Source of the DNA: JACCXG01 sp963785755
GTDB lineage: Bacteria; Acidobacteriota; Vicinamibacteria; Vicinamibacterales; 2-12-FULL-66-21
Direction: 5' to 3'
DNA: 64,000 nt
Assembly: GCA_963785755.1 (NCBI GenBank)
Contig: CAWAXG010000040.1
Coordinates: 186,001 to 250,000, forward strand
Part shown: piece after piece, positions 56,301-64,000 of the stretch
Position numbering within the stretch: the stretch's first letter is position 1
Layout of the letters: every line of letters begins with the position of its first letter
Translations under genes and position numbers: made by a program
The notes under the pieces: generated by a model
Databases searched by the model: none
What the model was told of the DNA's origin: nothing
The model's input: the letters and a program-made list of their open reading frames with translations, nothing else

Positions 56301-57529
56301 GGCCTCCGGCCCGAGAGCGAGCAGGCGAAGATCCGGGATGAGGTCAATCGTGCCGCCGGCGCCGGAGGCGGGATCCTCGCCGGTGCGGCCGGCAACAATC
56401 CGCTCTCGAAGTCGCTCGAGACCAATGAGGACGTGCTGCGCCAGGATCCGCGCTACGGTCTCGGAACGCTCGCGCAGGATACGGGAGGGTTGCTGTTCGA
56501 CAGCAGCAACAATCTCCGCCAGTGGTTCGATCGCATAGAAAACGATCTCCGCAACTACTACATGCTCGGCTACACGCCATCGAATGAGGCCTACGACGGG
56601 CGCTTCCGCACGATCGAGGTGAAGGTGAACCGGCCGGGCGTGACGGTCGCCGCGCGCAAGGGGTATTTCGCGGTCCGCGATCCTGGTGGCGCGCCGATCG
56701 ACGCGTGGGAAGCGCCCGCTCTCGGTGCGCTCGAGCAGAAGCCGGTGCCGAATGCGTTTCCGTTCCGGGCCGCCGCGCTGCTGTTCCCCGAACGCGAGCG
56801 GCCGGGCTTCGTTCCCGTCGTCGTGGAGTTGAAGACGGCGCCAATCACGTTCGCCACGGCGGCGGACGGCCAGAGCTACAGCTCCGATTTCACCATCCTG
56901 GTGCGCTTTCTCGATGCGCAGAACCGCGTCGTCCGCAAGGTCAGTCAGCATTACGAAGTCCGCGGACCCGTCACCGAGCTCGCGCGCGCCAAGGCCGGGG
57001 AAGTGATCTTCTACCGTGAGCCCGAGCTGCCGCCTGGTGTCTATACGATGGAGTCGGTCGTCCATGACGCGCCTTCGGGAAAATCCAGCGTGCGTTTCTC
57101 GACGCTCGAGGTACCGCGTTCCGAAACGGCCGGCCTTCGCCGAGCAGCCTGGTCCTTGTCAAACGCGGCGATCCGGTGCCAGAGAAGGAGCGCCGTGCGG
57201 GCAATCCGCTGCTCGTCAACGGCATCGCCCTCGCGCCGAATCTCGGCGATGCGGTGAGCAAGAGCGCGAGGGAGCTGGGCTTCTACTTTGCGATCTATCC
57301 GGCGCGCCAAGGGCCGGGTCCAAGCGTGACGATTCAGCTCGTTCAGAACGGCACGGTGGCTGTGCAGTTGCCCATGCCGGTGCCCGATGCGGACCGTTCG
57401 GGACGCATTCAGCAACTGGGCAGGCTGCCGCTCGCCGATCTCGCTGCCGGGAGCTACGAACTGCGGGCGATCGTGAAGCAGGGCACCGAACAGGTGACAC
57501 GTTCGACGCAGCTGCGGATAGTCGAGTAG
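56301..57529 (+). CDS. VWFA-related acidobacterial-type protein, N-terminal VWA domain missing (one frameshift)
   Basis: About 410 residues matching the C-terminal half of VWFA-related acidobacterial proteins: GLRPESEQAKIRDEVNRA, GLGTLAQDTGGLLFDSSNNL, DLRNYYMLGYTPSNEAYDG, FRTIEVKVNRPGVTVAARKG, AKAGEVIFYREPELPPGVYT and a final beta domain (PSVTIQLVQNGTVAVQLP). The VWA domain that should precede GLRPESEQ is absent, because the sequence switches near 56300 from the end of a TPR gene straight into this point. A frame break near 57160 separates the last domain. Its paralogue at 57566 is more complete and shows what is missing. Confidence 0.8.
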
Positions 57530-57565
57530 CTGAAGCGCGGCGGCTTCGAGGCCAGGGAGCGGACT

Positions 57566-59765
57566 ATGACGAGATCCTCGTTCGGTGCCGCGCTGTTGCT
57601 GCTGTCGGCGGCGACGGCGGGAACCGCGCCCGCCGCTCAATCGCGCGCCGCCCAGAACCAGGCCCTTGCTTCCTCCGCAACTGCCATTCTTGTCGACATT
57701 GTCTGTACGGATTTGAAGAGGCCAGCCAGTCCTCGATTTGACCGCGCCGGACTTCGAAGTGTCCGAGGACGGCGTCAGCCAGAAAGTGACTCATTTACCC
57801 GCGTCTCCCGCGGCAGTGGCATTGGCGTCGGGGTGGCGTGGCGGTCGCCCGGGCCGAGCACGCTGGCGACCACGGGACCCGGGGCCGGGGAGGTATCAGG
57901 CGATTCCGGACCGGGCGATGAAGCCATGATGCGCTTGTCTTCGATCACCTCTCCACCGAGTCGCTACGGCTGGCACAGAAGGCGGCGCTCGACTACCTGC
58001 CGACCGCCGGCGAGTCGAGCGCGCAGATTGGCGTGTTTACGTCCGGTCCAGGGCTTCGGCTCATGCAGCGCTACACGAGGGATCGGCTCGTGCGGCGCGC
58101 CGTCGCGCAAATCGCGCCGGCCGGAACATCCAGTCGCGACGACAAGCTGCAACGCACGGAGGAGCTGCTGGCCCGCCGCCGTGGAATCGAGGACGAGACC
58201 CAGACCGCGCGGGCCGCGGCGGCGCGGACGAGCCGGCGCTGCCGCCGGTACTGCCTCGGGCGGAGATCGGTCAACGTGAGAGCGAGAGGCGGCTGCTGCA
58301 GATCGAGCTGAACATGATCCGGTCATTCGACAGCCTGGATCGCGATCACCAGGGCTACGAGACGTCGCGGTCGCTGCTCGCGATCGTGGAATCCCTGGCG
58401 AACGCGCCAGGGCGCAAGACGATCGTGTTCTTCTCCGAAGGACTGCCCGCCTCTCCGGCGCTGTCCGCGAGACTCGACACGCTCATCGACGCGGCGAACC
58501 GGGCGCACGTGACCACCTACGCGATCGATGCCAAAGGGCTTCGAACCAGGAGCTCGAATGAAACGGTCTCGAAGGAGGTCAACGCCTTCGTGACGGAGCG
58601 CACCAGTCAGCTGTCCACCGGGTCCGATGCGACCAACGAGCCGCTCACGATGTCATTCGAACGAGTCGAGGACACGTTCAAGCTCGACTCGCGCACCGGC
58701 CTGGCGCGGCTGGCCGAGGATACCGGCGGTTTCCTGATCGAGCAGACCAACGACCTCTCGAATGCCTTCCGCCGCATCGACGAAGACACCCGCTTTCATT
58801 ACCTGCTGACCTACTCGCCGGCGAATACGAATTTCGACGGGAAGTTTCGCTCCATCGGCGTCAAGGTGCGGCGGCCAGGCATTCGCGTCTTTGCGAGAAA
58901 GGGATACCGCGCGATCCGGGCGGCGCTTCACCCGGACTCCGCCAGCTATGAAACGCCGGCGCTGGCGCTCCTCGGTCGGACGCCCCTGCCACGAGCGTTT
59001 CCCGTCAATGCCGCGGCGTTCAGCTTCCCGGATCGCCTGCCCCGGCCTGACGCCAGTCGTGCGGCGGTTCAGCACCGACGCGCTTCGCTTCGATGTCGAT
59101 GCCGAACGATCGACTTACTCGGCGCAGGCCGCGGTTGTCGTCCGGATCCGCGATGGACTGGGACGGGAAGTCGAGAAGCTCAGTCAGGAGTACCTGCTGA
59201 CCGGCGCGGCCAGCGATCTCGACGCGGGGAAGAACGGTGAAATCTTCTTCTATCGTGAGCCGGAGCTGCCGATCGGTGTCTACACCGTCGAATCAATCGT
59301 GTTCGATGGAAAGGCGGGACAGGGCAGCGCGCGCATCTCCACGCTCACGGTTCCGGCGGTCCAGCCGTCAGCCTTCGACATGAGCAGCCTGATCGTCGTG
59401 AACCGCATCGAGGAGGTGAACGACCCGCCCAGCCGCCGTCGCGCCGCCGCTGTACGTTGGCCGCAGCCTCATCTACCCCAATCTTGGCGAGCCGATCCGC
59501 CGCACCGCCGCCACGGAGCTGCCGTTCTACTTCACGCTGTATGGGAACCTGCAGGAACCGAACGTGACGGTGACAGCTCCTTCGCAACGGCAGCGCGCTC
59601 GCGGAAGCGCCGTTGAGCCTGCCGCCGCCGACTGGTCCCTCGTCTGCAGCACGTCGGCCGGCTGCCGGTTGGCGCCTTCCCTCCAGGAACCTACGAGCCC
59701 CGTATCCGCGAACCGACCGCGGTCACGAGGTCTCGCGCGCCGCGTTCTTCACGCTGCGGGACTGA
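57566..59765 (+). CDS. VWFA-related acidobacterial-type protein (several frameshifts)
   Basis: About 730 residues when repaired. Signal peptide (FGAALLLLSAATAGTAPAAQS), the family opening SATAILVDIV and LTAPDFEVSEDGVSQKV, a VWA-type domain with LVFDHLSTESLRLAQKAALD, DYLPTAGESSAQIGVFTSGP and GRKTIVFFSEGLPASPALSA, then LARLAEDTGGFLIEQTND, HYLLTYSPANTNFDGKFRS and C-terminal beta domains (EIFFYREPELPIGVYTVESI). Breaks lie near 57715, 57790, 57935, 58230, 59040, 59425, 59575 and 59650. AGGGAG precedes the ATG. Thirty-six bases separate it from the related gene upstream, so they are a tandem pair. Secreted; ligand unknown. Confidence 0.85.
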
Positions 59766-59840
59766 GCGGGACCCGGGTCCAACCCATCCGCCTTTTCAGG
59801 CGGTCAGCTTCCAGCCGGTCTGGTCTGCACCGCCGACTAT

Positions 59841-59881
59841 GAAGAAACTACCGCTCGCGCCTTTCAGGCGGTAGTTTCTTC
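59841..59881. terminator. Bidirectional hairpin between convergent genes
   Basis: Perfect 14-base arms GAAGAAACTACCGC and GCGGTAGTTTCTTC around a 13-base loop, between the VWFA-related gene and the convergent VCBS/heme gene, overlapping the latter's last codons. A shorter CCGCC-TTTTCA-GGCGG hairpin lies at 59788-59803. Both could end transcription from either side. Confidence 0.75.
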
Positions 59882-61442
59882 AGCGGATTGATCCACACAT
59901 CCAGCCACGCATCGCTGCGAGTGTCGCCCAGGAAAAACCTGCCGACGACGATGTCGGCCGCGCCGTCGCCGTCGATGTCGCCGACATCGAGCGTGGCGTG
60001 GCGCGGGAAGCCCATCTCGATCGTATGCCGCACGAAGACGCCCGGCTTGGTCTGCTCGAGCCAGACGAGCGCCGGCAGCCTTCTCGTCCACGTCGGATGC
60101 CGCCGGCCAGCAGCGCGCCGGCGACGATGTCGAGGTCGCCGTCGCCGTCGAGATCCGCCAGCCGCGACGGCATGCACGCCGGGCATCTGCGCGAGCGTGT
60201 GCTCGACGAACGGATAGGCCGCCGTGTTCTCGAGCCACTGGATGCCGTGATACGGCTTCACGATCCCGTCGTCGAACGTGTCGCCGTGCGTGAGCAGGAC
60301 GTCGATATCGCCGTCGCCGTCGAGATCGGCGACCTGGATGCCCGAGGAGCCCCAGTTGGGATGCGGCGCGGCGTAGATCACGCTTCGGCTCGAACGCGAA
60401 GTCTCGCCCTTGTTGAGATAGGCGACGACGGTCTCGTGTTCCTGCGCGAGCAGCGTGATGAAGTCCATCTTGCCGTCGCGATTCAGATCGACGGGGACGA
60501 TGTCGATGCTGCCGGTGCGCGGATCGATGGTGTGGGTCGTGAAATCCGGCTGCGCCGCGCCGGCGGTGCGAGTTCTCGAGGATGGCGACCTGCCGGTCTT
60601 GCGCCACCCGAAGGCGGCGACGGCGAGATCGTTCTTGCCGTCGCCGTTGAAGTCGGCGGCGTCGACGCTGGTGACGCGCGGCCAGCCGTCGAGCCAGAAC
60701 GCGCTGAACTTGCCGCCGCCGCGGCCGCGCAGCCAGATCACGGCACCCTTGTCGTGATCCGCGGGAAAGAACGTCCCGAGGTCGGCGACGAGCAGATCCT
60801 GATGCCGTCCTTGTCGACGTCGGTGCAGCGTGACGTGCGACGGGTGCGGAATGCTCGCGACGACCGACAGGCGGCGGTGCCGGCCTTGCCGGGTGACCGG
60901 TGAAGATGAGCCCCTGCCGCATGTCGGTGCCGACCACGTCGAGCCGCTTGTCGCCGTCGAGATCGACGAGGCGACGTGCGACACGGCCGGCGTGCCCGGC
61001 ATCTCCGGCATCGCCATCGTGTGCCGCGCGAACTGGACGCGGTGATCGCGCGGGATCGGGCCAGGATTCCGGTGGCGGGAGCCGCTCGGGCGCGCGGCTG
61101 AGGTAGATAGGGCAGCACCGCCTCCATGTCGGGCGGCAGCTTGACGCGCGGTCAGCGTGCCGGGCGGACCGATCGGCGGCAGCCGGTTGCTCGCGGAGAA
61201 AATACATCCGGACGAACTCGTCGCGCCAGGCGCGACGCGGAAGGATTTCGGGCGGCGGGAACGCATGGCATCCGCCGCAGGTGGCGCGGGCCTGCCGCTC
61301 CTCGCATTGGCTGATTGCGACGCGGGGATCGCACGGCCGACGCCGCGGCCCGTGCGATGCTGGCGGGCCGGTACGCGAGCAGCAGCGCGGCGATGACGAT
61401 GCACCAGAGCCAGATCGCCGCAACTGTCCCGCGCTGAAACAT
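59848..61442 (-). CDS. Exported c-heme (CxxCH) plus FG-GAP/VCBS repeat protein (many frameshifts)
   Basis: About 530 residues when repaired. An N-terminal helix (AAIWLWCIVIAALLLAYRPA) is followed by a single cytochrome-c-type heme site CGGCHAFPPPEILPRRAW and a tryptophan/arginine-rich stretch (DEFVRMYFLREQ). FG-GAP repeats come next: DAADFNGDGKNDLAVAAFGW, VDLNRDGKMDFITLLAQ, ADLDGDGDIDVLLTHG and GDIDGDGAADIVVGRF. It ends DVWINPLKKLPPERRER. There is no ASPIC/UnbV end, unlike its neighbours. Breaks lie near 61395, 61180, 60790, 60570 and 60150, among others. A covalently bound heme on a propeller-like protein suggests electron transfer in the periplasm. It diverges from the CRTAC1 gene at 61517. 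Confidence 0.8.
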
Positions 61443-61516
61443 CGGGGTCGGATGCTAGCACAGCGGACTCCGCTGGCGAATTCCGGGCGCGCGGCCCGCT
61501 ACAATTGGCGCCACGC

Positions 61517-63243
61517 ATGAGAATGTCGACCACCGATGGCTACCGATCCGCGTCGCGCCGGCCGACGTTCCTCCGCGTGCTCGGCCTTGCTGGACTCTCG
61601 GGCGCGTCCCGGCGTTCAGCTCGAGCGCGCGCGGCCGCGCAGCTCTTCGAGGAGGTGCCTGCCGAGGCCAGCGGCATCAGCTGGGTCCACGAGAACGCGA
61701 TGTCGCGGACCGGTATCTTCCCGAGACGATGGGGCCCGGCGTCGCGTTTTTCGACTTCGACAACGATGGATGGACGGACATCTTCATGGTCAACAGCGGC
61801 CAGCGCCGACTTCTACAAGCCGCAGAAGCCGCTGAAGAATGCGCTCTACAAGAACAATCGCAACGGCACGTTCACCGACGTGACCGACAAGGCCGGCGTC
61901 GCGGGCGGCAAGGAATTCGGCATGGGGTGCGCGATTGCCGATTACGACAACGACGGCTACGCCGACATTCTGGTGACCGCGTACGGCCGCTGCACGCTCT
62001 ATCACAACAACGGCAACGGCACGTTCTCCGATGTCACCGACAAGGCCGGCCTGGCCGCGCCCGGCTGGACCACGAGCGCCGTCTGGTTCGACTATGACAA
62101 CGACGGCAAGCTCGATCTCTTCCTCTGCAGCTTCGTGCAGTACCTCGGCGACCAACGACGTCTTCTGCGGCGACAACAAGCTCGGGACGGCGCTTCTACT
62201 GCATTCCGCGGGTGTTCAAGCCGACGCCGAGCCTGCTGTTCCACAACAACGGCGACGGCACGTTCAAGGAAGTGAGCGCGGGCACCGACATCCAGCGGGC
62301 CCTCGGCAAGGCGCTCGGTGTGGTGGCGACCGACGTCAACGCCGACGGGTCGATGGATCTGTTCGTCGCCAACGACACGGTGCAGAACTTTCTGTTCATG
62401 AACCGCGGCAAAGGGAAGTGGGACGAGATTGGCCTGATGGCGGAAGTCGCGTTCAGCGCCAACGGGACGCCGCGCTCGGGCATGGGAGTCGACGCCGCCG
62501 ACTTCAACGGCGACGGCAAGCAGGATCTCTTCGTCGCCAACGTCGATCAGGAGATGTTCTCGCTCTACCGGAACGACGGCAACGATTTCTTCGCCGACGT
62601 AGCGGCGCAGAACGGCGTCGCGCAGGCGACGCGGCTGCTCAGCGGCTGGGGCCTCAAGTTCTTCGATTACGACAACGACGGACTGGTCGACCTGTTTCTC
62701 GCCAACGGGCATCCCGACGACATGATCGAAAAGTACTCCCAGCAGGTACGCTACCGGGAGCCGTTGCTCTTCTTTCGTAACGATGGCACGAAGCTGACCA
62801 ATGTGAGCCAGGAGGCGGGCCCCGTCTTCCAGAAGATGTTCCCCGCCCGTGGCCTGGCCGTCGGCGACTACAACAACGACGGCCGCATCGATGTGCTGAT
62901 CGGCAACAACGGCGGCGCGCCGGTGCTGCTCAGGAACAACGCCGGGGCAGGCCACCACTGGCTTGGCCTGACGCTTCAGGGAACCGGGTGCAATCGCGAC
63001 GCCGTAGGTGCAACGATCGCCTGGTCGGCGGGCGGGAAGACGCGCAGCCGGCTCAAAGCGAGCGGCGGCAGCTACCTGTCATCCCACGACATGCGCGAGG
63101 TGCTCGGCCTGGGCGCGGCGGCGAAGGTCGACTGGATCGAGATCAAGTGGCCGCAACCGAGCGGCCGCGTCGAGCGCTTCACCGACGTGCCGATCGATCG
63201 CTACGTCACGATCATCGAGGGGAAGGGACGGATTGAGACCTGA
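61517..63243 (+). CDS. CRTAC1-family protein: FG-GAP repeats plus ASPIC/UnbV domain (several frameshifts)
   Basis: About 575 residues when repaired. The N-terminus SRRPTFLRVLGLAGLSG resembles a twin-arginine export signal, unlike the Sec-type signals of its paralogues. Then come FDFDNDGWTDIFM, ADYDNDGYADILV, FDYDNDGKLDLFL, TDVNADGSMDLFV, ADFNGDGKQDLFV, FDYDNDGLVDLFL and GDYNNDGRIDVLI. The ASPIC/UnbV end is CNRDAVGATIAWSAGGKT ... GGSYLSSHDMREVLGLG ... IEIKWPQPSGRVERF. Frame breaks lie near 61705, 61800, 62150 and 62195; the last 1 kb is clean. An ATG at 61523 is an alternative start. The MOSC-domain gene starts two bases after its stop. Confidence 0.88.
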
Positions 63244-63244
63244 T

Positions 63245-63712
63245 ATGAGCGGCAGGCTGGAGCGCATCTGGTTGAAGCGGGGCCGGCGCGGCCCGATGGA
63301 TCCGGTGGAGACGGCGACGCTGGTGGACGGGAAGGGCGTGCGGGACAGCGCCAACTTCGGCGGCACCCGCGAAGTGACCCTGGTGTCGCTGGAGCGCTGG
63401 CTCGAGATCACCTCCGAGCTCGGCGCCGACATCGACCCGTCGGCGCGGCGCGCCGATCTCCTCGTCTCCGGCGTCGATCTCGAGCGCAGCCGTGGACGGC
63501 TGCTCAACGTCGGCGAGTGTGTGCTGCGGATCGGCGGCGAAGTGCAGCCGTGCGAACGGATGGAAGAGGCCCATCGCGGGCTGCGCGACGCGATGGCCCC
63601 GCACTGGGGCGGCGGGGCCTGGGCGGAAGTGATTCGCGGCGGCGAGATTCGCGTCACCGACCCGGTGTCGTGGCACGCGGAGCTGTTCGCGGATACCCCG
63701 AGTGAGCCTTGA
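63245..63712 (+). CDS. MOSC-domain protein
   Basis: A 155-residue stand-alone MOSC (molybdenum cofactor sulfurase C-terminal) domain. The conserved parts are ERIWLKRGRRGPMDPVETA, GVRDSANFGGTREVTLVS, ADLLVSGVDLERSRG and NVGECVLRIGGEVQPCERM, the last with the conserved cysteine expected to bind sulfur or the cofactor. There is no signal peptide. It starts two bases after the CRTAC1 stop, so the two genes are likely co-transcribed although the proteins sit in different compartments. Role in sulfur or molybdenum-cofactor chemistry is inferred from the family. Confidence 0.9.
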   Translation: MSGRLERIWLKRGRRGPMDPVETATLVDGKGVRDSANFGGTREVTLVSLERWLEITSELGADIDPSARRADLLVSGVDLERSRGRLLNVGECVLRIGGEVQPCERMEEAHRGLRDAMAPHWGGGAWAEVIRGGEIRVTDPVSWHAELFADTPSEP

Positions 63713-63796
63713 TTTCCCGGATCTGAAGGACGTGGCGCTGCGAATGCGACGAGATCATCAGGAACACCGGTTCGTCACATTCACCGTGAGGTTGTC

Positions 63797-64000
63797 ATGG
63801 AGAGCATGAAGAGTGTCGTGATTCTCGTAGTGTGCGCCACCACGTTCGCTGCCGCCGCGGGGCAGAACGCGCCGGCGCCGCCGGCTGCGGAGGAGGCCGC
63901 GGTGCGCGACGTCGTCAAACAGTACGTCGATGCCAGGGAGCGCCGCGATGCCGCGGGCATCCGGGCGCTGTTCACCGAGGACGCCGATCAATTGACGTCC
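63797..64000 (+). CDS. NTF2/SnoaL-like exported protein (3' truncated by window end)
   Basis: Sixty-eight codons are visible. A signal peptide (KSVVILVVCATTFAAAAGQ) precedes the opening helices of an NTF2-like/SnoaL fold: EEAAVRDVVKQYVDARERRD, AGIRALFTEDADQLTS. This matches the start of the SgcJ/EcaC-type family, which binds small ligands or acts as an isomerase-like protein. TGAGG lies before the ATG at 63797; an ATG at 63806 is also in frame. The rest lies outside the window. Confidence 0.75.
   Translation, partial: MESMKSVVILVVCATTFAAAAGQNAPAPPAAEEAAVRDVVKQYVDARERRDAAGIRALFTEDADQLTS

Overview
This is a GC-rich, gene-dense bacterial fragment, cut inside a gene at both ends. The gene content points to Acidobacteriota, most likely a Vicinamibacteria-type soil or sediment lineage. 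The signs are many CRTAC1-type (FG-GAP/VCBS plus ASPIC/UnbV) secreted proteins, VWFA-related acidobacterial proteins, TonB-dependent receptors with an N-terminal carboxypeptidase-regulatory-like domain, secreted TPR proteins and a large M14 peptidase. No rRNA, tRNA, CRISPR array, phage or insertion sequence was recognised. The taxonomic call is an inference from families; no marker gene is present.

Layout. 0-14 kb: a TAXI-type TRAP transporter pair, a lone type IV pilin-like protein, an M14 carboxypeptidase-like protein, a histone H1-like protein, an operon of a small protein, a HerA-like ATPase and a metallophosphoesterase, and a reverse-strand group holding a membrane protein with a kinase-like C-terminal half. 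14-33 kb: metabolic and housekeeping-type genes. These are a GT-C glycosyltransferase beside a truncated GT2 remnant, a VWA protein, homoserine dehydrogenase behind a SAM-I riboswitch, a LysE-type exporter, a nucleotidyltransferase-like protein, an EEP hydrolase, P5C dehydrogenase, membrane proteins, receiver-domain proteins and an esterase. 30-46.6 kb: a dense cluster of TPR, CRTAC1 and TonB-receptor genes ending in a nitrilase-family enzyme, with several 1-4 bp start/stop overlaps. 47-64 kb: a NarL-type sensor kinase and regulator, a second TonB-dependent receptor, TPR proteins, two VWFA-related proteins, a c-heme VCBS protein, another CRTAC1 protein, a MOSC protein and a partial NTF2-like protein.

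How it may work together (inference): 30-64 kb looks like an envelope and periplasm system. Outer-membrane receptors, TPR scaffolds and calcium-binding propeller-like CRTAC1 proteins are encoded side by side, with a two-component system placed directly before the second receptor.

Sequence quality matters here. Reading frames are clean up to about 14 kb, broken about once every 2 kb from 14 to 33 kb, dense in the first receptor (33-36.5 kb), fairly clean from 36.5 to 47 kb, and broken every one to three hundred bases from 47 to about 62 kb. The breaks are mostly single-base and often beside short G/C runs, as in poorly polished long reads. A 52-base poly-A tract at 55.0 kb and a TPR-VWFA join near 56.3 kb may be assembly faults. 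Frameshifted genes are given as whole loci stitched by eye, so frameshift positions are approximate.
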